Source: Collimonas silvisoli (lineage in GTDB: Bacteria; Pseudomonadota; Gammaproteobacteria; Burkholderiales; Burkholderiaceae_D). From it: a stretch of 64,000 bases of DNA. Numbering within the stretch: the stretch's first letter is position 1; each line of letters opens with the position of its first letter. The position numbers and the translations under genes were made by a program. Below the pieces are notes generated by a model that had not been told where the DNA came from, did no database searches, and worked only from the letters and a program-made list of their open reading frames with translations. Below, piece after piece: positions 1 through 7,805 of this stretch. The stretch is from contig NZ_JAGQEG010000014.1 of NCBI RefSeq assembly GCF_018305005.1, forward strand, positions 1-64,000. Direction: 5' to 3'.

Positions 1-46
1 TCAGCGCAAATGCGATTTGTTGCTCGGTAAATTTGCTTTTCTTCAC
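1..46 (-). CDS. IS3-family transposase OrfA, N-terminal fragment
   Basis: GTG start at 46, preceded by an AGGAG ribosome binding site about 9 bases upstream. The 15 visible residues (MKKSKFTEQQIAFAL) match the N-terminus of OrfA proteins of the IS3 family, which bind the element ends through a helix-turn-helix and are expressed with OrfB by frameshifting. The gene continues beyond the window edge, so its integrity is unknown. Confidence 0.7.
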   Translation of the reverse strand, partial: MKKSKFTEQQIAFAL

Positions 47-127
47 GACATGACTCCTGTTTCATCTAATGAAAAATCACGTCGGAAATTCTACTTTTAA
101 ATGCGACTGTTTATTGGGGTACGGTCA
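1..127 (-). mobile_element. Partial insertion sequence, IS3-type left end
   Basis: The first 46 bases encode, on the minus strand, the typical start of an IS3-family OrfA transposase. The stretch upstream of it up to about position 127 reads, in IS orientation, TGACCGTACCCCAATAAAC, which has the TG start expected of a terminal inverted repeat. The rest of the element lies outside the window, so neither the right end nor the target duplication can be checked. The boundary at 127 is inferred. Confidence 0.5.
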
Positions 128-498
128 AAATGACTATGCACGCCGGCTCAAGGTCTCGCAAAATGCCGGAATTGTTGTACCGATCTGTCTGACCGCTACT
201 CTGGATATCAAGAGATTTCTTTGTTCCCGGAAGGAAGGGGACAGTAAAAATTTGCGGGCATGATATACGTATTTAATGCACAACATTCTGTGGCGCGGAA
301 AGCTGATGTTGCTCAAATACAACGTTGTTTTATGGCAAAAATTGAATGGCAATAAGTTCCCCATGATAAACTTCGGCCACTTTTTGTAGTAGTTTGTTAT
401 ATGTTGCATATTTAATTAATAATTCTTGGCTTTCTTTACGTTCGCTGCCTGTGCGCGAGAAGACTTGGTCAGAGCAGAGAAGCGGCGACGCGAGAAGC
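128..498. other. Gene-free stretch between IS end and peroxidase gene
   Basis: About 370 bases with no convincing reading frame on either strand. The sequence is AT-rich towards 250-420 and presumably carries the promoter of the peroxidase gene, but no convincing -35/-10 pair stood out. Confidence 0.4.
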
Positions 499-1752
499 AT
501 GAACCTCTTCGGAAAAATGTGTGGCCGTCGCGCGCTTGTCGGACTGGCCTGTGTATTAGGCACCTCCTTACCGATTGCCTATTCGCAAAGTTTCGCCACC
601 GCCATTCAACCAGGTCTCAACCGCTTGCTGGGCTTGCCGCCGTCTCCCTATTCGCCAAGCACCCTAATATCTTCCAACGTCCCAGTCAATGATGATCGGC
701 TGGCAAGTCTGGGCGCTAAGCTGTTTTACGACAACAGGCTGAGTGCAGATGGTCTGCATAGTTGCAGCAGTTGTCATCAGCCAGACAAATACTTTGCTGA
801 TGGCTTGGATGTGTCGCGTGGCGTAGGAAACAAATTGGGAACCCGTAACGCACCAAGCTTGTTGAACGTCAGCTATAACCCGACCCAGTTCTGGGATGGT
901 CGTGAGGACACACTTGAACATCAGGCCCTGCGACCATTGATCAATCCACGAGAAATGGGGCAGCCGGATCACGAGGCGGTGCTGGCGGTGATTCGCCGCG
1001 ATAAGGACTACCTGGCGGATTTCAAGCGTGTTTTCAACACACGCTCGGCTACCGATATCACGATCGATAGTGTGGTAAGTGCGCTGGCGACTTATCAAAG
1101 AACCTTGGTTGCGGGTGATTCACCGTTTGATCGATACCGCTATGGTGCTGACGCACATGCGATGTCGGACGGAGCACTGCGTGGCTACAAGCTGTTCGTC
1201 GGTGCGGCGGCATGTGTCAAGTGCCACACAATTGATCAGGGAAACGCGCTTTTTACTGACAACGAATTTCACGCTTTGTCAGTTGGCTTGAATCAGATCG
1301 CGCCGCGCCTTGCCGAGTTGACCGTAAAACTGTCGGCCGAGAAATTACGCGGTGTACCGATCGACGACATCGTGTTGACAGATGATGATTTTGCCGAATT
1401 AGGGCGCTTTGTGGTGACATTGCAGCCACAAGATATCGGTACGTTTCGTACGCCGACTTTGCGCAATGTTGCGATGACGGCGCCTTACATGCATGACGGT
1501 AGCGTGAAGACATTGGCTGAGGCTGTCGATCTGGAAGTGTTTTATCGCAGCAATGAGCAGGGCCATCCGCTGTTACTGACCCCGCCAGAGCGCCAGGATT
1601 TAATCACCTTCCTCGAATCGTTGACCAGCAGTCCCGAGTCGTTGAAAGCATTGATGCCCACAGAGGCACAGCGGAAAGCGTCACGGGTGGCAGAACAGAT
1701 GCTGCCTCCGGTCACAAGCGGTAAGACATATCGATTGCCTGGCCAGTTCTGA
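499..1752 (+). CDS. Di-haem cytochrome c peroxidase / MauG-family protein
   Basis: Periplasmic c-type cytochrome of the CcpA/MauG family (417 residues from this start). These enzymes reduce hydrogen peroxide, or modify partner proteins oxidatively, using two covalently bound haems. Visible are a Sec signal peptide (about residues 1-30, ending AYSQS) and two haem-binding motifs, CSSCH at residues 89-93 and CVKCH at about 239-243, plus the conserved TAPYMHDGS segment near the C-terminus. The reading frame is open further upstream, but the ATG at 499 puts the signal peptide at the N-terminus. It lies 50 bases upstream of gspG in the same direction and may be co-transcribed with the secretion operon. 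The link to secretion is unexplained. The substrate cannot be told from sequence. Confidence 0.85.
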   Translation: MNLFGKMCGRRALVGLACVLGTSLPIAYSQSFATAIQPGLNRLLGLPPSPYSPSTLISSNVPVNDDRLASLGAKLFYDNRLSADGLHSCSSCHQPDKYFADGLDVSRGVGNKLGTRNAPSLLNVSYNPTQFWDGREDTLEHQALRPLINPREMGQPDHEAVLAVIRRDKDYLADFKRVFNTRSATDITIDSVVSALATYQRTLVAGDSPFDRYRYGADAHAMSDGALRGYKLFVGAAACVKCHTIDQGNALFTDNEFHALSVGLNQIAPRLAELTVKLSAEKLRGVPIDDIVLTDDDFAELGRFVVTLQPQDIGTFRTPTLRNVAMTAPYMHDGSVKTLAEAVDLEVFYRSNEQGHPLLLTPPERQDLITFLESLTSSPESLKALMPTEAQRKASRVAEQMLPPVTSGKTYRLPGQF

Positions 1753-1805
1753 TAAAGCCGCTTACGTCATGCCATCCCACCCTTGATCTTTCTTTTTTGA
1801 GTGCC

Positions 1806-2267
1806 ATGCCTATCCGATATTCTTTTATCCCGTCAAACGCCCACTTTGTTTCGTCGCCGCGGCGTGCACGCGGCTTTACGTTGCTGGAATTGCTTGTAGT
1901 GCTGGTGATTATCGGGTTGCTGGCTTCTTACGTCGGGCCCAAATATTTCTCCCAGGTTGGCAAGTCGCAAGTGACCGTCGCTAAAAGTCAGATGGGCGCG
2001 TTTGACAAGGCATTGGATACGTTCCGGCTGGATATCGGACGTTATCCTACCAATGAAGAAGGATTGCAAGCGCTGATGGTGGCGCCGCCGAACGATGCCG
2101 CCAAGTGGAATGGCCCTTATATGAAGACTGCGATTCCCCTTGACCCCTGGGGACATCCATATTTGTACCGTACACCTGGTGCGCGTGGTGAGATGGAAGT
2201 CGTGAGTTATGGCCGGGATGGACAACCGGGCGGCACGGGCGAAGACGCCGATATCGTGCTGCCTTAG
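1806..2267 (+). CDS. gspG: Type II secretion major pseudopilin GspG
   Basis: Major pseudopilin that polymerises in the periplasm to form the type II secretion pseudopilus. The prepilin leader (residues 1-23) ends in glycine, followed by FTLLELLVVLVIIGLL with the conserved Glu at mature position 5. The C-terminal half has the GspG hallmarks: WNGPYM, DPWGHPY and the calcium-binding loop DGQPGGTGEDADI. At 153 residues it is of normal length. ATG 1806 is preferred over an in-frame TTG nine bases upstream. First gene of the compact secretion operon. No prepilin peptidase is encoded in the window, so processing must rely on an enzyme encoded elsewhere. Confidence 0.93.
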   Translation: MPIRYSFIPSNAHFVSSPRRARGFTLLELLVVLVIIGLLASYVGPKYFSQVGKSQVTVAKSQMGAFDKALDTFRLDIGRYPTNEEGLQALMVAPPNDAAKWNGPYMKTAIPLDPWGHPYLYRTPGARGEMEVVSYGRDGQPGGTGEDADIVLP

Positions 2268-2309
2268 CCGCATCAGCCCACTCCACACGACTCCTTCTCC
2301 GTCCTTCCC

Positions 2310-3500
2310 ATGCGTTTCGATATCCGAGTTCTGTCACCGGCAAACCAACTGTCGCGTCTCACAGTTGAGGCCGCCAGTGAGGCCGATGCCCGACGCCAGC
2401 TGGAAAGCCAGTCTTTGCAAATTGTTGCCGTGCAAGCGCTCGGCCAGCGGATGTCCGGCCTGCGTTGGCGTCGGCGCCAGTTTTCGGTGCTGTTGTTTTG
2501 CCAGGAATTGCATGCCTTATTGCTCGCTGGCCTGACGCTGATGGAGGCGCTTGAAGGTCTCATTGAGAAAGATGCCGCCAGTGAATCGCGCACGGTCCTG
2601 CAACGCCTGATCAACACCATTCGAGACGGATCCCGCTTTTCCGATGCATTGACTGCATTGCCTGATGTCTTTCCGCCGCTGTTGGTTGGATTGATGAAGG
2701 CAGCGGAAAGCACCGGCGATATTCCGTCAGTATTGGCGCGTTACGTCATCTACCAGCAGCGGGTTGATGTTGTGCGCAACAAAATCATCAGTTCCTCCAT
2801 CTATCCAGTCATCCTATTGGTAGTCGGAGCGGCGGTGACGGCCTTTCTGGGAGGGTACGTAGTACCGCGATTTGCCACGATTTACAAGGACACCGGACGT
2901 GAATTGCCTTTGATGTCTGCGTTGATGTTGAAATTCGGTGCATTCGTATCAGCCCATGCTGCGACCGTCGCTGGCACAACCTTGTTCTTGCTGGCGGCGC
3001 TGGCCGGATTGTTCTGGCAGTTATCTCGCTCCGGCGCTTTGTCACGGGGGGCCGCGCGATTACCCGGCGTAGGAGTGCGCATTCGTCTCTATGAAACCTC
3101 ACGCTTATATTTGACGCTAGGCATGCTGCTCGAGAGCGGCATTCCAATTGTCTCGGCATTGGCGATGAGTGAGGGTGTGGTTTCACGCCGCGTCTTGACC
3201 CAATTGCAGCAGGCGCGCTTGGCGATCGAATCGGGGGCATTGTTTTCCGATTCGTTTCAGGAGTGCGGACTGACAACTGCCATCTCCTACAGGATGCTGC
3301 GCGTGGGTGAACGCTCAGGTCAACTGGGCGACATGCTGATCCAGGCCTCGAATTTCTATGAAGGTGATATCACGCGCTTTATCGACCGTTTTACCAGGGC
3401 GTTCGAACCGATTCTGATGATGGTCATCGGGCTGGTGGTGGGTGGCATCGTCGTCTTGCTATATATGCCGATCTTTGACCTGGCGACGACACTGCAATGA
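2310..3500 (+). CDS. gspF: Type II secretion inner-membrane platform protein GspF
   Basis: Polytopic inner-membrane platform protein that connects the GspE motor with pseudopilus assembly (396 residues, usual length). It contains the two repeated T2SSF cytoplasmic domains (about residues 60-190 and 265-390). Hydrophobic segments lie near residues 165-190 (VILLVVGAAVTAFLGGYVV), 215-245 and at the C-terminus (LMMVIGLVVGGIVVLLYMPI). The N-terminal region has the usual opening (EADARRQLESQ). Its stop overlaps the start of gspE in an ATGA, so the two are translationally coupled. Confidence 0.93.
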   Translation: MRFDIRVLSPANQLSRLTVEAASEADARRQLESQSLQIVAVQALGQRMSGLRWRRRQFSVLLFCQELHALLLAGLTLMEALEGLIEKDAASESRTVLQRLINTIRDGSRFSDALTALPDVFPPLLVGLMKAAESTGDIPSVLARYVIYQQRVDVVRNKIISSSIYPVILLVVGAAVTAFLGGYVVPRFATIYKDTGRELPLMSALMLKFGAFVSAHAATVAGTTLFLLAALAGLFWQLSRSGALSRGAARLPGVGVRIRLYETSRLYLTLGMLLESGIPIVSALAMSEGVVSRRVLTQLQQARLAIESGALFSDSFQECGLTTAISYRMLRVGERSGQLGDMLIQASNFYEGDITRFIDRFTRAFEPILMMVIGLVVGGIVVLLYMPIFDLATTLQ

Positions 3501-5251
3501 CCTTCCTTGATCCTACTTCTGTCGCGCTGACGGCAACGTTTATGCCGCAGACCAATAATGCCGCAGCAATATCGAATCCGGAAACTGGATTGTTTATTGA
3601 TGCCACTGTCTTGCGCGACTTGCGTGCCGCTGCGCGCATAGCTGGCCGATCGGTCATGGCCGAGATTGAAGACCGTTATCCGGAACAAGGTCGCGCAGCG
3701 GTGGCAGCACTAGCTGCCATGTTCAGTTGGCCGGTGATTGAAACAGCCGAGATGGATCTGACGACGCCATTGTTCTCTCTATTGCCGCTGGCCGACGCCA
3801 TGCAGCGCCAAGTTGTGCTGCTAGAACAAGCGGGCAGCGTGTTAGCCGTAATCGGCGATCCGTTTGACGCCGATCTGCAGACCTGGCTCGGCGCTCGATG
3901 TCCCAAGCCGTTGCTGTTTCATCTCGCGTTACGGGCAGATATCCAGGCTTATTTAAGCAAGCAGGAGCAATTTGTCCGAGCGGTCGATAATATTGTCGCC
4001 GATGGAAGCGATGGCGACCGCGACGGCCGTTCGGCTGAAGTGTTGTCCTTTGCGTCCCTGAATGTCGCCTCCAGCCCAGCAGTGCGGCTGGTTAATTCGA
4101 CGCTGTATGACGCACTGAAGGCCGCCGCCTCCGATATCCATCTCGAAAGCACAACCTCGGGTCTGACCATTAAATACCGTATCGACGGCGTGCTGGATCA
4201 CGCTCGTTCGATCGGCGGGCGCGAATTGGCCGGGCAAGTCATTTCGCGGCTAAAAGTACTCGCCGAACTGGATATTTCCGAACGCCGTACGCCGCAGGAT
4301 GGCAGCTTTCGGGTTGAATCCGGCGGTCGGGATATAGATTTGCGCGTGTCGATCATGCCGAGTATCCACGGCGAAGACGCGGTGATCCGGATTCTCGACA
4401 AACGAGCAATGATTGAGTCCTATGGCTCGCTGTCGCTGGAAGCACTGGGGTTCGATGAGCAATCGCTGCGTACTCTGCGTCGGCTGGCGGATGAACCCTA
4501 CGGTATGTTGCTGGTCACAGGACCGACCGGTTCCGGCAAGACGACGACGTTGTATGGCGCACTGACCGAAGTGAATAACGGACGCGACAAGATCATCACC
4601 ATCGAAGATCCGGTCGAATATCAGCTTCCGGGCATCTTGCAAATACCGGTCAATGACAAAAAAGGACTGACTTTCGCGCGCGGGCTACGTTCGATTTTGC
4701 GTCACGATCCGGACAAGATCATGGTGGGTGAAATCCGAGATCGGGAGACGGCAGAAATTGCCGTGCAATCGGCGTTGACCGGGCACTTGGTATTGACCAC
4801 CGTCCATGCCAACAACGTGTTCGATGTGTTTGGCCGCTTTACCCACATGGGGATTGATCCCTATGCTTTCGTCTCCGCCTTGAACGGCATCTGGGCTCAG
4901 CGGCTGGTACGCAATAATTGTCCGCACTGTGCTGTCGATGTCGCGCCGGATGCGGCGCAGCTGGAACGTCTCGGCATGTCGATGGCCGATGTCAGCGGTT
5001 TTCGGTTACGCGCCGGAACGGGATGCGGTGATTGCCGCGGTACCGGCTACAAGGGGCGTACGGCGATTGCGGAAATATTGTCGCTCAACGATGAAATCCG
5101 TGAGTTGATCGTCGAAAAAGCCCCGGTACGCCAGATCAAGGACGCCGCTGCCAGGCACGGTACACGTAGCCTGCGCGAAGTCGCACTCGACTTGGCTCGG
5201 CGGGGGATCACCACATTGGAAGAGGTAAAACGTGTCACTCTTCAATCCTGA
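3497..5251 (+). CDS. gspE: Type II secretion ATPase GspE
   Basis: Cytoplasmic hexameric ATPase that powers pseudopilus extension (584 residues). It has a GspE N-terminal domain, then the motor core with Walker A (GPTGSGKTTTL, near residue 340), an Asp box (TIEDPVEYQ), Walker B (MVGEIRDRETAEIA, near 410) and His box (TGHLVLTTVHANN). The zinc-binding tetracysteine module CPHC...CGDC (about 475-512) is typical of T2SS and type IV pilus assembly ATPases and absent from retraction ATPases. The ATG overlaps the gspF stop, and the gene ends inside the next one. Confidence 0.95.
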   Translation: MTFLDPTSVALTATFMPQTNNAAAISNPETGLFIDATVLRDLRAAARIAGRSVMAEIEDRYPEQGRAAVAALAAMFSWPVIETAEMDLTTPLFSLLPLADAMQRQVVLLEQAGSVLAVIGDPFDADLQTWLGARCPKPLLFHLALRADIQAYLSKQEQFVRAVDNIVADGSDGDRDGRSAEVLSFASLNVASSPAVRLVNSTLYDALKAAASDIHLESTTSGLTIKYRIDGVLDHARSIGGRELAGQVISRLKVLAELDISERRTPQDGSFRVESGGRDIDLRVSIMPSIHGEDAVIRILDKRAMIESYGSLSLEALGFDEQSLRTLRRLADEPYGMLLVTGPTGSGKTTTLYGALTEVNNGRDKIITIEDPVEYQLPGILQIPVNDKKGLTFARGLRSILRHDPDKIMVGEIRDRETAEIAVQSALTGHLVLTTVHANNVFDVFGRFTHMGIDPYAFVSALNGIWAQRLVRNNCPHCAVDVAPDAAQLERLGMSMADVSGFRLRAGTGCGDCRGTGYKGRTAIAEILSLNDEIRELIVEKAPVRQIKDAAARHGTRSLREVALDLARRGITTLEEVKRVTLQS

Positions 5252-6017
5252 GCGCTTCCGACTGACGGTCGGCGTCGACACACTTACCTTGGCGGCGCGT
5301 ACCCGGGGTACATCTTGGCGTGTCAGGGCGACTATCACCTATGCCGCCCAGATCGCGTCAAGCGCCTTGCAACCCCGTGTGCGGCAGCTGTTGTCAGATC
5401 ATGTGCCGCGCGGCCGGGAAGTGTCTATCGTCATCGCCGACCGGCTGGCACGCTATTTCATCGTGACGCCGCCCGAACAGGTCGCTAGTTTTTCTGATCT
5501 GCAAACGATTGCCACCTTACGCTTTGCGACGCTGTTTGGCGATAGGGCGGTGGACTGGGTGATGCAAGCCGATTGGGCCATTGGCCGGCCTTTCCTCGTT
5601 TGTGCCTTGCCGCGCGCCTTGATGACAACGGCGCTGACTGAGTTAAAGACGGGCGGCTGGTATTCAGGTGGGATGAAACCGGAAAGTGTCTGGGTCTGGA
5701 ATGATTGTGCACGTCGCATGCGCGCCTCAGGCGGGTGGTTGGCGCGGATCGGGGCAGGGCATCTGCTGCTCGCTGCAAGTGCCGGTGGCCACATTGCCGC
5801 TGTCAATTTATCCGTCGGATCGCCACCGGTAACCATGGATGCATTAAAAGCATTGTTGCTGCGTGAATCGTTGCGCTGGGACCGGCCATTGCCGTCAACG
5901 TTGTATATCAGCCAGGATAGCGCCGGTGCGATGGCAAACTTGCATGGTCTGCGCGTCGCTGATGTCAGCATTGTGGCGTTGCGCCCGGACTGTTTGGCAC
6001 AGGAGTATCCAGCATGA
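5232..6017 (+). CDS. PilM/GspL-like cytoplasmic secretion component
   Basis: 261-residue protein with no membrane segment. From position and weak resemblance it is the PilM-like actin-fold half of GspL, which links the ATPase to the inner-membrane ring. Scattered features support a nucleotide-binding-like fold (TVGVDTLTLAARTRG at the N-terminus, ARIGAGHLLLAASAGGH in the middle), but the family motifs are weak. GTG start with a good AGAGGT ribosome binding site 5 bases upstream, inside the end of gspE. The following two genes supply the membrane-anchored PilN- and PilO-like parts, so the GspL/GspM job is split over three proteins as in type IV pili. The assignment rests mainly on gene order. 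Confidence 0.6.
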   Translation: MSLFNPERFRLTVGVDTLTLAARTRGTSWRVRATITYAAQIASSALQPRVRQLLSDHVPRGREVSIVIADRLARYFIVTPPEQVASFSDLQTIATLRFATLFGDRAVDWVMQADWAIGRPFLVCALPRALMTTALTELKTGGWYSGGMKPESVWVWNDCARRMRASGGWLARIGAGHLLLAASAGGHIAAVNLSVGSPPVTMDALKALLLRESLRWDRPLPSTLYISQDSAGAMANLHGLRVADVSIVALRPDCLAQEYPA

Positions 6018-6565
6018 AGTCGCTGCCGATCGATTTCGCGCCCGCACGACGCCAGCGCCTCGGTGCAACCGCGTTCGGTTTGATCATGTTTTTTTCCGGG
6101 CTGGTCCTGATGGGTGGCGCGCTATGGCACGCCAATAGCTGGCAGCGAGACTATCAGCGGATGCAGGTACGATTGGCAACGGAGCAGCAAAAGGATTCGG
6201 CGTCAGTCTCGACTCGTCGTGCGCCAACTCTGGTATTGAGCGCTGCGCAAATCGCCGCTATTAACGAGGCGGTGCGTCATTTGAATTTGCCTTGGCGCGA
6301 CCTGTTCGACGCGATCGAAGCCGCCACGCCGCCGGAGATTGCCTTGCTGGCGTTGGACCCGGATCCGGAGCATCAGTTGTTGCGGCTGACCGCTGAGGCC
6401 GCATCGTCGGAGGCCATGCTGGATTATGTCGTGAATCTCAAACAGCAACCCGTTTTTTCGGCAGTCAGCATGAAGCGACACCAGTTAGATGTCCAGGATC
6501 CCAACAATGTCCTTCGATTTTCAGTGGCGCTATCGCTGGCAGCAAGCGGGCAGGCGGCCAAATGA
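6014..6565 (+). CDS. PilN-like inner-membrane secretion protein
   Basis: 183-residue bitopic protein: short basic N-terminus, one transmembrane helix (about residues 18-40, TAFGLIMFFSGLVLMGGALW), then a coiled stretch and a periplasmic ferredoxin-like domain. This is the PilN/GspL C-terminal layout. The basic start followed by the helix resembles PilN. It overlaps its neighbours by four bases on both sides (ATGA). It would form the periplasmic heterodimer of the inner-membrane ring with the following PilO-like protein. Confidence 0.65.
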   Translation: MKSLPIDFAPARRQRLGATAFGLIMFFSGLVLMGGALWHANSWQRDYQRMQVRLATEQQKDSASVSTRRAPTLVLSAAQIAAINEAVRHLNLPWRDLFDAIEAATPPEIALLALDPDPEHQLLRLTAEAASSEAMLDYVVNLKQQPVFSAVSMKRHQLDVQDPNNVLRFSVALSLAASGQAAK

Positions 6566-7278
6566 AATCGCTTTCACTGAAATCGCTCTCTCCGCGTCAT
6601 ATCGTACTGCAGCTGTCGCTCTTTTTCAGGCGGGCGGGCTTGCTGCACTGGATCGGTATGCTGCTGCTTACGCTGGGCATTACATATTTTACAGTCGGCG
6701 TGACCTGGGAGCGACGCCTTGGAGAGCAGATGGCGCAAGACATTCGCGATTGGATTCGTGAGCGTCACGACAAAGCCTCCAAGGAGGCCACCGATGGGCC
6801 TCGCCAGACGGCACAGCGACAGCAGGCCTTCACCGATACATTAGGCAAGACAGAGCGCACGGAGCAATATATCAAGACGATTTTTGCGATCGCACATCGG
6901 CACGCAGTTGCGTTGCCCGAAGGTGAGTATCGTGCCGCAAACAGCCCGCAAGGCGGTTTTCTTACGTATGAAATCACGCTCCCCGTAAAAGGTACTTACC
7001 CGGCGTTGCAAGCTTTCTGTGAAGACGTGCTGCTAGAGCTGCCGTTTGCGGCACTGGATGCTATCCAGTTCCGGCGTGAGGCAGTGGCTACCGACGGTGT
7101 GGAAGCAAAGGTGCGCTTTACGTTGTATTTGCTGCCCACAACGCAGGGCCCCGGGTTGGCCGCAACGGAGATAGAGCCGGCTAAGCCACTATCGTTGGCT
7201 ACTCCGGTGTCGCACGGTGTCATTGACGCGGCCGGATTGTCATCTGTCGCTATTCTTCCAGGGGAGATTAAGCGATGA
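6562..7278 (+). CDS. PilO/GspM-like inner-membrane secretion protein
   Basis: 238 residues with one transmembrane helix (about 30-50, WIGMLLLTLGITYFTVGVTW), a long charged coiled-coil-like segment (50-100), and a periplasmic domain (about 110-200: YEITLPVKGTYPALQAFCED) of the PilO/GspM ferredoxin-like type. A segment like 'G.Y..L..F' is common in PilO proteins. It overlaps both neighbouring genes by four bases. Expected partner of the PilN-like protein. Family assigned by layout and context, not by strong motif identity. Confidence 0.65.
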   Translation: MKSLSLKSLSPRHIVLQLSLFFRRAGLLHWIGMLLLTLGITYFTVGVTWERRLGEQMAQDIRDWIRERHDKASKEATDGPRQTAQRQQAFTDTLGKTERTEQYIKTIFAIAHRHAVALPEGEYRAANSPQGGFLTYEITLPVKGTYPALQAFCEDVLLELPFAALDAIQFRREAVATDGVEAKVRFTLYLLPTTQGPGLAATEIEPAKPLSLATPVSHGVIDAAGLSSVAILPGEIKR

Positions 7279-7805
7279 CGCGCCGCCATTGGGTTCTTGC
7301 CATATTGTTCTTAGCCGCTGCAAGCATAGCCGTATTCGGTGACCGTACGCCCAACGCTGATATTGCGCCTGCTCTGGCTCGAGAGCAGCCAAAGAGCCTC
7401 GCATCGCCTGTTGCTCTTGCCGCCGTTGGCCAACTTGTTACTGGTAAAGTGCCAGCGCCGCTGCCATCCGCGACGCTGCTGGCAGTGCTGCCGCGCGAGT
7501 CACTGATCGGGCGCGATACCGGCGAGCCTCATGCCAATCTGTTCGCAGCACACTCCTTTGCACCGGTGCAAGTGGCAAGCGCTGCGCCAATCCAAGAAGC
7601 CCCGCGCGAGTTGCCGTTCAAGTATCTCGGTAAGCAGGACAGCGGCAAAGGCTGGACGGTATTCCTTGAAAAAAATGACACCACCTTCATCGTCAAGGCG
7701 TCTGACGCCGTTGGCGACGACTACAAGGTTGTCTCCATTACGGCCTCGGCAATTACCTTTGAGTATCTGCCGACGCATGAGCAATCCTCTCTTCAGATTG
7801 AATGA
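7275..7805 (+). CDS. PilP/GspC-like periplasmic secretion protein
   Basis: 176 residues: N-terminal membrane anchor or signal (RHWVLAILFLAAASIAVFG), a long Ala/Pro-rich linker (about 25-110), and a small C-terminal beta domain starting at LPFKYLGKQDSGKGWTVFLE (about 114-176). This matches the HR domain of GspC and PilP, which contacts the N-terminal domains of the secretin. Position directly before the secretin gene supports that role. No PDZ domain is present. The start overlaps the previous gene and the stop overlaps gspD. It could be annotated as a plain hypothetical protein. Confidence 0.55.
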   Translation: MTRRHWVLAILFLAAASIAVFGDRTPNADIAPALAREQPKSLASPVALAAVGQLVTGKVPAPLPSATLLAVLPRESLIGRDTGEPHANLFAAHSFAPVQVASAAPIQEAPRELPFKYLGKQDSGKGWTVFLEKNDTTFIVKASDAVGDDYKVVSITASAITFEYLPTHEQSSLQIE